Of a stretch of DNA of 64,000 nt, positions 37,165 through 44,849 are shown one piece after another. Under the pieces are notes generated by a model. The model did no database searches. It was given only the letters and a program-made list of their open reading frames with translations, and had not been told where the DNA came from. Source of the DNA: Opitutales bacterium (lineage in GTDB: Bacteria; Verrucomicrobiota; Verrucomicrobiia; Opitutales; JABSRG01); contig JABSRG010000005.1 of the NCBI GenBank assembly GCA_013215165.1, positions 1-64,000 on the forward strand, read 5' to 3'. The position numbers and the translations under genes were made by a program. Numbering within the stretch: the stretch's first letter is position 1; each line of letters begins with the position of its first letter.

Positions 37165-39342
37165 CTATCGACCTAGTGCCGCTTGGTAGAAACTGTTTCG
37201 ATCTGAAATCAATTCTGAATGACTTCCCGTCTCCACCAGCTTTCCGTCCTCGAACACGAATATTTTGTTGGCAAAGTCTAGGGTTTCGATCCGGTGGGCG
37301 ATGGAGAAAACGATTTTTTCGGAGAATTTCTTGCGGACCTGCTTAAAGAGCATGCGCTCCGCTGCAGGATCTAGAGCGCTACTAGCCTCATCCAACACGA
37401 TCAGGTCGGGATTGGCGCAGAACAAACGAGCAAATTCTATGCGGAGCGCCATACCACCGGAGAGGCGGATCCCGTTATCTCCAATCCTGGTCTGATACCC
37501 CAAATACATACTTTCCGCAAAGGCGTCTACTCCGGCAAAACGCGCCGCTTCTATCACCTCGTCGTCCGTTGCGTCCGAACGCCCATACCGTATGTTTTCC
37601 AGGAGGGTATCGTCGAACAAATAGACCTCCTGCGGAAAAACATAGACCTTTTCATTTAACAGACGCAGTGGGATTTTTTTGAGATCATGGTTTCCCAAAA
37701 CGATATCCCCGGCGTAGTCCCGATAAATCCCGGACAATAGTTGGGCGAGGGTTGTTTTCCCGGAACCATTGCGGCCTACGATACCAATAAAATCTCCTGA
37801 ACACGCCTCGAAAGAGACCTCATTAAGCACATGTTCTTTGCCCGCGTACCCAAAACTGAGTCCCGACACCATGAGCTTGGGAATTGCGAGCGCCGTGGTC
37901 TCTTGGGTCTCCTCAGGCTCGGCGTATTGATCCTTGCGAAAAATCTCAATCACTCGATCCAGAGCAAGAGACACTTCAGCAAATACAAATAACCCACCGG
38001 AGAGGCGATCCAGTGCTTGCAACGCCATCATGAAAACAGCAAAAAAACCAATGACTCGACCCAGGCTAAGATACCCATTAAATACCAACACCGCGCCGGC
38101 ACCTGCCACCGAGATATAAGCCGCGCCACTGATCAACCTAAAAATGGCTTCGATAACCGCTGAAGTTTTCTCGGCATCCAGGACAGAAGATGAGACTTGA
38201 GCATAGCGATTTCTCCATCTTTCCAAAACTTTATGTTGATTATTGCCCCGTCTCACGGCGGCTATGCCGAGTAGACTATCTATGAAAATAGCTAAGACAC
38301 CGACCGTCTCCAAGTGGGCGACGAGGTAGCTATTTTTCAAAAGCGGAAAGCAATGGACAAAGGCGAGGGTATAAAGGAAGAAGAACACCGCCGCGATACA
38401 TACGAGCGTCGGCGAGAAATAAGCCATTGCCAGAGCAAAGATAAATATAAAGAAGACGTCAGTCAGCGAATCAAAGACTCGGGGATTTAAGGCTTCTCGA
38501 ATTCTGAGATTTTCCTGAAAGCGGCTAATGAAATCTTCCTTTTTTAGGCTATCGAAATATCTCTGTTCGAGACTGATGAAGTGCTTAAAAAACCTCTCAA
38601 AGAAATCTCTTTCAAAGCCTACTTTAAACTTAGCAACCGCATAGTCTCTCAGAAAGCCTAGAAACACAATACACAGTAGCAATACACTGAGGGCGACAAG
38701 TAAACCTACCAGCTGTTTAAGACTTTGATAAGGGAGGACCTGATCGAAATAGTATTGAATCGAAAACGGAACACCCAAGCTCAGGAGCTGGAAGGCTGCA
38801 GCACAGATAAAGACCGTGAGACACTCACGCCATAAATTCTGCATCGTCTCCAACAGAGTGGTCTTCAATAGTCCGCTTGAACGTTGATTAAAGTCGCGGG
38901 CTGTTTCGCTAATTGGAGAGACCTCGACGTTGAGCTCCGGTGTGGGGTCGATTGCGAGTACGACACCATTCCATCTCTCAACAAAGTCTGCGACACGTAG
39001 CTTCTTTTTTCCGATAGCCGGATCAGCAATATAAACTGACCGTTGGTCGCATGCGTAGACTACTACGAAGTGGTTTCCGTCAAAGTGAACAATGCACGGG
39101 TTTTCCAAACTTTGGAGGTAGTCAAGGTCAGCACTGTAACCGTTTGAATCAAATCCAAACGCCTCAGCAGTTTTGCTTAAGGATAAGAGATCTACTCCAT
39201 CAGGACAGACCCCGATCGTCTCAGCAATGAACGAACGACAGTCATCCAAGCCATGGTAACGCAGGATCATCGCCAAGCTTGCGACCCCACATTCCATCAT
39301 GCCACTTTGTTCAATGAAGGGAAATCGTTTGGTATGGGCCAT
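37165..39342 (-). CDS. Peptidase-containing ABC transporter (C39 bacteriocin-type exporter)
   Basis: The protein has 725 residues. The N-terminal C39 peptidase is intact: Gln12, Cys18 in QSGMMECGVASLAMI, His91 in DGNHFVVVY and Asp107 in IADPAIG. Six TM helices (about 170-450) form the exporter core. The ABC domain has Walker A GRNGSGKT (523-530), signature LSGGMALRIEFA (Met replaces the usual Gln), Walker B PDLIVLDEASSALD and the switch SIAHR. Such proteins cut leaders after Gly-Gly and export the mature peptide. A matching 24-aa precursor is encoded two genes downstream and a leader-like micro-gene lies upstream at 40.3 kb. No HlyD-type adaptor is present, unlike most Gram-negative systems. 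The start overlaps the preceding 141-aa gene by 32 nt. Confidence 0.93.
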   Translation of the reverse strand: MAHTKRFPFIEQSGMMECGVASLAMILRYHGLDDCRSFIAETIGVCPDGVDLLSLSKTAEAFGFDSNGYSADLDYLQSLENPCIVHFDGNHFVVVYACDQRSVYIADPAIGKKKLRVADFVERWNGVVLAIDPTPELNVEVSPISETARDFNQRSSGLLKTTLLETMQNLWRECLTVFICAAAFQLLSLGVPFSIQYYFDQVLPYQSLKQLVGLLVALSVLLLCIVFLGFLRDYAVAKFKVGFERDFFERFFKHFISLEQRYFDSLKKEDFISRFQENLRIREALNPRVFDSLTDVFFIFIFALAMAYFSPTLVCIAAVFFFLYTLAFVHCFPLLKNSYLVAHLETVGVLAIFIDSLLGIAAVRRGNNQHKVLERWRNRYAQVSSSVLDAEKTSAVIEAIFRLISGAAYISVAGAGAVLVFNGYLSLGRVIGFFAVFMMALQALDRLSGGLFVFAEVSLALDRVIEIFRKDQYAEPEETQETTALAIPKLMVSGLSFGYAGKEHVLNEVSFEACSGDFIGIVGRNGSGKTTLAQLLSGIYRDYAGDIVLGNHDLKKIPLRLLNEKVYVFPQEVYLFDDTLLENIRYGRSDATDDEVIEAARFAGVDAFAESMYLGYQTRIGDNGIRLSGGMALRIEFARLFCANPDLIVLDEASSALDPAAERMLFKQVRKKFSEKIVFSIAHRIETLDFANKIFVFEDGKLVETGSHSELISDRNSFYQAALGR

Positions 39343-39736
39343 CTACTTTAACACTAAAACTCGTTCTACTGTAATGAACTTCATCAGTTTTGGGCACTGC
39401 TCTCAGGACAAAATTAACAACTTCTTCTAATTGATAAATAAAACCTCGGCATGTCAGTTTCGGCAATGATCTTAGTAATCTTGGTGAGAGAATCTGAGAG
39501 GAGAATTGAAGTCTTTCGGAATCGCCTTCCAAGAATTTGTAACTGCGAACAGGAAATAGATCATTATCAACTAATCGGGATAATCTAATGAAAATATACA
39601 GCAAGGCCGTGACTAAATTGAAAAGATTCTCAACATAAGAATTTAAGTCGCCAATAAAGATCCTTTCAAGCCGCGAGCTTACTTTATAAGAGTCCGCCTC
39701 AAGCAGGCTAAAATGTAAAAATTCGTAAGAGTTCAC
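39311..39736 (-). CDS. Unknown 141-aa protein overlapping the peptide exporter gene
   Basis: The GTG-started frame ends 32 nt inside the exporter gene, a coupling that supports expression. The sequence is helical and fairly hydrophobic (FNLVTALLYIFIRLSRLVDN), with many Leu, Phe, Ser and Arg, and ends in a strand-like segment SFSVKVDGPYQTISL. No signal peptide, zinc site or known domain was recognised. Codon use is A/T-rich, like the neighbouring exporter. By position it could be a chaperone, leader-binding or immunity protein for the exported peptide, but nothing in the sequence proves that. Confidence 0.5.
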   Translation of the reverse strand: MNSYEFLHFSLLEADSYKVSSRLERIFIGDLNSYVENLFNLVTALLYIFIRLSRLVDNDLFPVRSYKFLEGDSERLQFSSQILSPRLLRSLPKLTCRGFIYQLEEVVNFVLRAVPKTDEVHYSRTSFSVKVDGPYQTISLH

Positions 39737-39876
39737 AGATCCGTCATGGATAGCATAACACTTGAGCAGTGTTTAAGGATAATGGAGATGAAACTACATA
39801 TCTCATAGAGCAACTAAGCAGATCACACCCACGGCACCCCTGAGAGCCCCGCTCTTTAAGGATTTGCTCCGATAGT

Positions 39877-40089
39877 TTACTTATTGGATGGAGCTGAGCA
39901 GGGAGCAGAAGCCATTGCATTGGCTCCAATATTTGGCAGGTAATCGCTGATAGACCGATCGAATAAAGTTCTTACAGCAGAAACAGATCGACTGATGAGG
40001 TTTCGGGAAGTCGAGAGAAAATTAGACGACTCGAATGAGAGGAATTGGAGTGGGTTAGTAAGGCGGCTAAAACTAGCCATAATCACCAT
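39877..40089 (-). CDS. Possible small secreted or precursor protein (70 aa), unknown
   Basis: The ATG-started frame reads MVIMASFSRLTNPLQFLSFE and is rich in Ser, Leu, Phe and Asn. It ends in the small-residue tail NIGANAMASAPCSAPSNK. It lies in the same direction, 140 nt upstream of the 141-aa gene of the exporter operon, with an inverted repeat (40101-40115) just before its start. A GGTGAT precedes an alternative ATG at codon 4. There is no clear double-glycine leader. A second frame (39744-39929) overlaps its end and encodes a Cys-rich stretch GSQGCRGCDLLSCS, so the real reading frame here is uncertain. Confidence 0.35.
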   Translation of the reverse strand: MVIMASFSRLTNPLQFLSFESSNFLSTSRNLISRSVSAVRTLFDRSISDYLPNIGANAMASAPCSAPSNK

Positions 40090-40100
40090 GTAAGATTATT

Positions 40101-40115
40101 GTTCTCAAAGAGAAC
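40101..40115. promoter_or_regulatory. Inverted repeat GTTCTC-AAA-GAGAAC (operator-like)
   Basis: A perfect 6-bp dyad with a 3-nt centre, 12 nt upstream of the 70-aa ORF start on the minus strand. Its position suggests a repressor site for the exporter operon. No cognate regulator gene is adjacent. Confidence 0.3.
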
Positions 40116-40316
40116 GGGATCGGCACGCATGCTCATAAAATTAGAAATGGGTAAGCTAAATACAGGATTCAAATAGCTGAAATCCCGAATTTCGATGACC
40201 TAACAAAGTTGATTAAGAGTGTTTTGCTCACCTGCTTCTGAATTTATAAGCGCAGTAAATCGAAAGGCTACTGGCCAAAAAATTTAATATAAGAGACGAC
40301 CGATTATTTGTAAGCT

Positions 40317-40406
40317 TCAACCTATGTGGCCGTTGCATACTTCGTGGCTTTGGATGCCGCATTCGATTTGAACAAAGGATTCTTTACTGAGTGACTTTGT
40401 ATTCAT
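40317..40406 (-). CDS. Candidate second leader peptide gene (29 aa) with Cys-Gly in place of Gly-Gly
   Basis: It encodes the leader-like MNTKSLSKESFVQIECG and a tail IQSHEVCNGHIG. Aligned at the cleavage point it has Leu at -12, Phe at -7, Ile at -4 and Cys-Gly at -2/-1, the same spacing as the 24-aa peptide downstream. The Cys codon is TGC, one base from GGC. It may be a precursor whose cleavage site has been lost, a natural CG variant, or chance. Its start sits in a similar A-rich context (AAATAAAAGATGAA), upstream of the exporter operon and in the same direction. Confidence 0.4.
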   Translation of the reverse strand: MNTKSLSKESFVQIECGIQSHEVCNGHIG

Positions 40407-40449
40407 CTTTTATTTATATTTTGATTTATTGGATCTTTAGGAGGCAGAT

Positions 40450-40488
40450 ATGATCCTCACGTGGTAATAACGCCCAAAAGGGCCTTAT
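40450..40488 (+). other. Five-codon micro-ORF (MILTW) with strong Shine-Dalgarno, followed by a hairpin
   Basis: AGGAGG (40439-40444) stands 5 nt before ATG, which encodes MILTW and two TAA stops. Directly after it is the dyad ATAA-C-GCCC, loop AAAA, GGGC-C-TTAT. The layout resembles a leader peptide with an attenuator stem, but no gene follows closely on this strand; rpsR begins 455 nt downstream. The rest of 40489-40943 holds one repeat copy and no credible gene. Confidence 0.25.
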
Positions 40489-40793
40489 TCTGACAGAGAA
40501 GATCTGGTGCGCAGGCTTGTTGACATAGCACCAGACAAATAAACGTCTCAGTTACCAAGTTTTTCGAAATTTCCTGGTGGTTAATGCATTCATGCACCGA
40601 AAACTTCGTATTTGATCCGCGTTGATCCCCAGCTCAGCGAATTTTGCCTGCTCACACCGCTATCGACAGGAATGAAATAAGACGTCCTACAGAAACGAAC
40701 CATTGGGCACTCCGAAAGTGTTCCACCCGATGGGTGTAGCAAAGTCGCTCTGTCGACGTAAGGGGGCCGTTGTTTCCAATCGAAACCTAACCT

Positions 40794-40847
40794 AGCGAGC
40801 CGACTGAGCCGCTTGGCTACAACGACTGGAGCCGAGGAGCGACAACC
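40794..40847 (+). repeat. AGCGAGCCGAC repeat, copy B
   Basis: It begins AGCGAGCCGACTGAGCCGCT and continues as CTACAACGACTGGAGCCGAG. It aligns along its length with 30140-30198, with small indels. The copies lie at both ends of the RAYT/TIR/peptide-exporter island. Confidence 0.5.
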
Positions 40848-40943
40848 CGAAAAACTCACCGTCCTTTCAATTGCACCCGATCCTTGATACTTTAGGAATT
40901 AAGACTTGATCGTCATGGGCGGATTTGTTTTTCTCCTCCGCTT

Positions 40944-41138
40944 ATGACCACAGAGGAACAGCACACGTCTTCACGCACTCCCCTCGACTACACTTTCCGA
41001 GATGTAGAGCTTTTGAGCCGCTTTGTCACCGACACAGGTAAGATCCTGCCACGTCGGATCACCGGCTTGACAGCGAAACAACAACGGCATGTTGCACGCA
41101 TCATCAAGCAAGCGCGCAACATGCTGCTCATGAAGTAG
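40944..41138 (+). CDS. rpsR: Small ribosomal subunit protein S18
   Basis: The 64-residue protein has the S18 core: [20 protein letters not shown], then [29 protein letters not shown]. It binds 16S rRNA with S6 on the small-subunit platform. The N-terminus lacks the cysteine pair found in zinc-binding S18 proteins. Its usual neighbours (rpsF, ssb, rplI) are absent; tsaC follows 21 nt downstream. It could be the only S18 gene or a zinc-independent paralogue. The ATG at 40944 gives a normal short N-terminus. Confidence 0.93.
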   Translation: MTTEEQHTSSRTPLDYTFRDVELLSRFVTDTGKILPRRITGLTAKQQRHVARIIKQARNMLLMK

Positions 41139-41159
41139 TCGAGTGCTCACGTCGGCATC

Positions 41160-42101
41160 GTGATCACACGAGTCCTTTCAGGTTCAGATGAAAATCTGGA
41201 CCTTTTTGTTTGTACGCTTCGGAGCGGCCAACCCATCGCGCTCCCCACCGAGACGGTTTACGGATTGGCGGCACCGGTCACTAACGAACAAGCGCTCAGA
41301 GCGATCTTTGAAATCAAGGGTCGACCGCTGCACGACCCATTAATCGTCCACCTGCATGAATTTGAGGAACTCGACAAATGGGCGGAAATGAGCGATGTCG
41401 ATAAGCCACTGTTGGAGCGATTGACCACAAAATTCTGGCCTGGTCCTCTCACGATCATCCTTCCCAAGAAAACCGGAATCCCTGACCTCGTTACCGCAGG
41501 TTTAAAGACGGCGGCTTTTCGCGTCCCCGCTCACCCAGTATTTCGTGAGATTATCCGGCGAGTGGGTTTGCCCCTCGCGGCTCCCAGTGCCAACCCATTT
41601 CAATACATCAGTCCGACTCGCCCAGCACATGTCCTGAGCACCTTGTCCGGCAAGATTCCTTACATTGTCGACGGCGGAAGCTGCGATGAAGGCCTCGAAT
41701 CCACCATCATCGACCTCTCAACATCCCCTCCGATCGTGCGGCGACCTGGCCCGATCGATAGAAAGGCAATCGAGGCAGTTCTTGGACAAGGGATTAAACT
41801 AGAGACCGAGCAAGCAGATGGGAGTCCAACCAAAGCAGTCTCAGCCCCAGGAAACTTCACCAAACACTATGCCCCGCGTAAACCCGTTCTACGGCTTAAT
41901 TCATCGGAAGATAAGAAGGGCTGTGATCACGTTATCGACTTCCTAGAGCTGCCTAGTAACCCAAAGGAACTCAGGCGCCAATTTTATGATCGGCTCATAG
42001 CCGCAGATCAATCTGCGTGCGAGCGCATTGCACTCATCAATTGGCCTGAAAATCTCGCTGATGAAGCGCTTTCTGACAGACTGGACCGGGCCTTGGGTTA
42101 A
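41160..42101 (+). CDS. tsaC: Threonylcarbamoyl-AMP synthase (YrdC/Sua5)
   Basis: This is a 313-residue enzyme of tRNA t6A synthesis that makes threonylcarbamoyl-AMP from threonine, bicarbonate and ATP. The YrdC domain is clear: PIALPTETVYGLAAPV, FEIKGRPLHDPLIVHL, FWPGPLTIIL, FRVPAHP, LAAPSANPF and ESTIIDLS. A C-terminal Sua5-type extension is joined by the SAPGNFTKHYAPRKP linker, so it is the long TsaC2/Sua5 form. The GTG start is 21 nt after rpsR, so both translation genes are probably co-transcribed. It converges on rarA, with 7 nt between stops. Confidence 0.92.
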   Translation: MITRVLSGSDENLDLFVCTLRSGQPIALPTETVYGLAAPVTNEQALRAIFEIKGRPLHDPLIVHLHEFEELDKWAEMSDVDKPLLERLTTKFWPGPLTIILPKKTGIPDLVTAGLKTAAFRVPAHPVFREIIRRVGLPLAAPSANPFQYISPTRPAHVLSTLSGKIPYIVDGGSCDEGLESTIIDLSTSPPIVRRPGPIDRKAIEAVLGQGIKLETEQADGSPTKAVSAPGNFTKHYAPRKPVLRLNSSEDKKGCDHVIDFLELPSNPKELRRQFYDRLIAADQSACERIALINWPENLADEALSDRLDRALG

Positions 42102-42108
42102 ACTCGGA

Positions 42109-43461
42109 TCATGCCTTTTCAGTCCGTTGCATTTCCTCTTTCAGTGCTTTCCAGCGAGCTAAACGCTCTGCCAGCCCAGCTTCGCTTCCGGCAGCTCCGG
42201 GTAGATAGAACTCCTGCGGATCGTTCATATATTCCTGCCCACTGATGCCTTCTGAATAGTCGTGACTGTAGCGATACCCCTTGCCCTGCCCCATCGCCTT
42301 ATTCGTCACCGTATGACTATCCTGAAGCCAAAGCGGCACCTGTTGAACTGGCCCTTTTCGCAGTGCCGATTTAGCATGGCTTAGAGCGAGAGTCGTTGAA
42401 TTACTCTTGGGGCACAGAGCCAGAAAAGTCGTCGTGTGAGCGAGATTGAGCTCACATTCAGGTAGGCCAACAAATTCACAAGCCTGCATACAAGCCACCG
42501 CGACGCCCAAGGCACGTGAGTCAGCAAGCCCCACATCCTCACTCGCAAAAATAATCAAACGGCGCGCGATGAAACGTGGATCCTCTCCGCCGACCAACAT
42601 TTTGGCTAACCAATAGAGTGCCGCATCAGGGTCCCCGCCCCGTATGCTCTTTATGAATGCACTTGCCGTATTGTAGTGTTCATCCTCGTTTGCATCGTAG
42701 CGGATTTGCCGCTCCTGAGCAAAGACCCTCACCGCCTCTTGGTCTAATTTACCTCGCAGTGGCAACGCGAGCACCATGGTCTCCAGAGCATTCAGGGCAC
42801 GCCGCATATCCCCATCAGCCATACGTGCAAGATCCTTCAGAGCTTCCGCATCCCAATGCATACCCCGGCCTGCCAAACCTCGCTGATCGTCCTCCAATGC
42901 CCGTACTAAGATGGTCACCAAATTCTCTAGACTCAACGGCTCGAGCCGAAAAAGGTGACTTCGACTCAAAAGAGGCTGATTAATATAGAAGCCCGGATTA
43001 TGCGTGGTAGCTCCGATGAGTCGAATATTGCCAGCCTCCACATCAGGCAAAAGCAGGTCCTGCTGAGATTTATTAAAACGGTGGATCTCATCGATAAAGA
43101 GTATCGTCTGCCCCGGCTCATAGCGCGCTAGCTTCAGGACATCGCGCAGCTCCGCCACGTTGGACATGACTGCGTTGATGCGCACACACTTGGCCTGAGT
43201 TTCCAAGGCGATGACCTCTGCCAAGGTCGTCTTTCCACACCCTGGAGGGCCATAGAAAAAGATACTCCCAAACTGGTTGCTACGAATCAGGCGCGGCAAC
43301 AACGCATCCTCTTTCAGCAGATGCTCTTGACCCACCACGTCATCCAGCTTCATGGGCCGCATCCGTGCCGCCAGGGGTTGATAACCCTCTCGCGAATTGG
43401 ATGTTCCAGATTGCGCATTCGGCACGCCAAAGAGATCTCCCTGCCCGTCCAGTCCGCTCAT
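42109..43461 (-). CDS. rarA: Replication-associated recombination protein A (AAA+ ATPase)
   Basis: The 450-residue protein matches RarA/MgsA/WRNIP1: PLAARMRPMKLDDVVGQEHL near residue 30, Walker A FFYGPPGCGKTTLAEVIA, Walker B ILFIDEIHRFNKSQQD, sensor 1 LIGATTHNP and the C-terminal tetramerisation/lid region ending in the conserved YRYSHDYSEGISGQEYMND and FYLPG. It acts at stalled replication forks with SSB. It heads a minus-strand group with pgpA and pgsA upstream; the gap to pgpA is 2 nt, so all three are likely one transcript. Confidence 0.95.
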   Translation of the reverse strand: MSGLDGQGDLFGVPNAQSGTSNSREGYQPLAARMRPMKLDDVVGQEHLLKEDALLPRLIRSNQFGSIFFYGPPGCGKTTLAEVIALETQAKCVRINAVMSNVAELRDVLKLARYEPGQTILFIDEIHRFNKSQQDLLLPDVEAGNIRLIGATTHNPGFYINQPLLSRSHLFRLEPLSLENLVTILVRALEDDQRGLAGRGMHWDAEALKDLARMADGDMRRALNALETMVLALPLRGKLDQEAVRVFAQERQIRYDANEDEHYNTASAFIKSIRGGDPDAALYWLAKMLVGGEDPRFIARRLIIFASEDVGLADSRALGVAVACMQACEFVGLPECELNLAHTTTFLALCPKSNSTTLALSHAKSALRKGPVQQVPLWLQDSHTVTNKAMGQGKGYRYSHDYSEGISGQEYMNDPQEFYLPGAAGSEAGLAERLARWKALKEEMQRTEKA

Positions 43462-43463
43462 TG

Positions 43464-43979
43464 CTAAATAAAGCCAAAAACGATCTGGAGGATCACATTG
43501 GTTAATAATGCTGCCACCACATCGTCAGCCACACATCCAATCCCCCCCGGAAGCGATTGCATCCTTCCGACGATCCATGGCTTGGTGATGTCGAGCAGGC
43601 GGAAAAGGGCAAATCCAGGCAGCATAACCACCCACCCACTCTTTTCCATCATCACTGGCGTGAGCCCTATAAAACAGAGCGGCATCGCCACAAACTCATC
43701 CAAAATAATTTTTCCCGGATCCTTCAGCCTCAACCGCTCCTCGGCTTCGTCAGTAAAAGCCATCGCGATATAGATTAAGACCAAGTTCAAGAGAATCGCA
43801 GTGATCGGATGCTGTCCGTAAAATAGCACTGCAAACAAAGCTAAGCCCGCAAGACTACCCCATGTGCCGGGAGCGCGCATCCGTTCTCCAAGAGGGCCCA
43901 ATGTACTTGCACCCACCACTACGTGCGTCGGGAGTACTCGCACCCAAAGGAAGGACCTACGCAAACGGAGCCAATTCAT
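43464..43979 (-). CDS. pgpA: Phosphatidylglycerophosphatase A
   Basis: The 171-residue membrane phosphatase removes the phosphate from phosphatidylglycerophosphate. PgpA motifs are present: GLGERMRAPGTWGSLA-type GPLGERMRAPGTWGSL, LKDPGKIILDEFVAMPL with the metal-binding Asp/Glu, and FRLLDITKPWIVGRMQSLPG followed by GIGCVADDVVAALL. The ATG overlaps the stop of pgsA by 4 nt, so the two consecutive steps of phosphatidylglycerol synthesis are translationally coupled. Confidence 0.93.
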   Translation of the reverse strand: MNWLRLRRSFLWVRVLPTHVVVGASTLGPLGERMRAPGTWGSLAGLALFAVLFYGQHPITAILLNLVLIYIAMAFTDEAEERLRLKDPGKIILDEFVAMPLCFIGLTPVMMEKSGWVVMLPGFALFRLLDITKPWIVGRMQSLPGGIGCVADDVVAALLTNVILQIVFGFI

Positions 43980-44569
43980 TCGGGATCAGGATCATTAAAG
44001 ACCGAAGCGTATTTGAACATATATATTATTCCCGATGCGGCAGTCAAAACGACGGCTACCCAAAAGAAAGCAAAGCCAGTCCAATAGACGGCTCCAGCCC
44101 AATCCACAGGCAGACCAATATCTCTGAAAAGTGCCTCGCTCATCATCAGCAAAACAATCGCGCCCATCTGGCTGGCAGTTTTATACTTACCTACTTTCTC
44201 AGAAGCCAAAACGAGGCCGCGCGTCGCCGCCACGAGGCGGAGGCCCGTGATCATAAACTCACGCGTGATGATCAAGATCACACCCACCACACAGTATTTT
44301 GGCAATTCAGGAAATGGTGAGACTAACAACCCCACAAACATCCCGATCACAAAAACCTTGTCGATCAGCGCATCCATGAGCTTACCAAAGGTAGACACCT
44401 GATCCAGCTTACGAGCCAAGTAGCCATCCAGCCAGTCTGTCAAAGCGCCCAGTCCAAACATCAGCACCGCCAAAGACATAGCCCAACGGCCATCAGAAAA
44501 CAGCAGTGCCAGAATGACAAAAAGCAAGGGAATGCGAGTAAGGGTGAGTATGTTTGGAATAGTCAGCAT
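43976..44569 (-). CDS. pgsA: CDP-diacylglycerol-glycerol-3-phosphate 3-phosphatidyltransferase
   Basis: The 197-residue protein has the CDP-alcohol phosphotransferase signature in DWLDGYLARKLDQVSTFGKL followed by MDALIDKVF, and the N-terminal TIPNILTLTRIPLLF typical of PgsA. It makes phosphatidylglycerophosphate from CDP-diacylglycerol. The substrate CDP-DAG comes from CdsA, encoded 20 kb away. The gene is followed by pgpA with an ATGA overlap. The 280-nt interval to the divergent coaD should hold both promoters; a TTGACA hexamer lies at 44789-44794 on the coaD side without a clear -10. Confidence 0.93.
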   Translation of the reverse strand: MLTIPNILTLTRIPLLFVILALLFSDGRWAMSLAVLMFGLGALTDWLDGYLARKLDQVSTFGKLMDALIDKVFVIGMFVGLLVSPFPELPKYCVVGVILIITREFMITGLRLVAATRGLVLASEKVGKYKTASQMGAIVLLMMSEALFRDIGLPVDWAGAVYWTGFAFFWVAVVLTAASGIIYMFKYASVFNDPDPE

Positions 44570-44849
44570 AAAACTGAGGATGGGGAAGCTGGATCAAAAG
44601 CGCCCAATCGACAAGGGTCATTTTGAGAGGTATTTCATATATGATAGCCACCCAGACATCTACATCAACTCGTTGATTCGCGGCGGTAGCCGTACCGATC
44701 TTGTTTCTCCCTCCCGTTCTCTAGCTCTCTATCGTTAACCAATCAGGAACACAGCCATTCTCATTATCCTCACAACAGGGCACCATCCTTGACACGCCAC
44801 AAGCCGAGTACGATTGTCACTGAAATCGAATTCTCATCCTCTGCCTAAC

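Noticed and set aside
39744-39929. 61-aa Cys-containing minus-strand ORF
   Set aside because: It overlaps another candidate frame and lacks a leader pattern; kept only as a remark under the 70-aa ORF.
40590-40859. 89-aa minus-strand ORF
   Set aside because: It covers the AGCGAGCCGAC repeat and has no start signal, domain or conserved composition.
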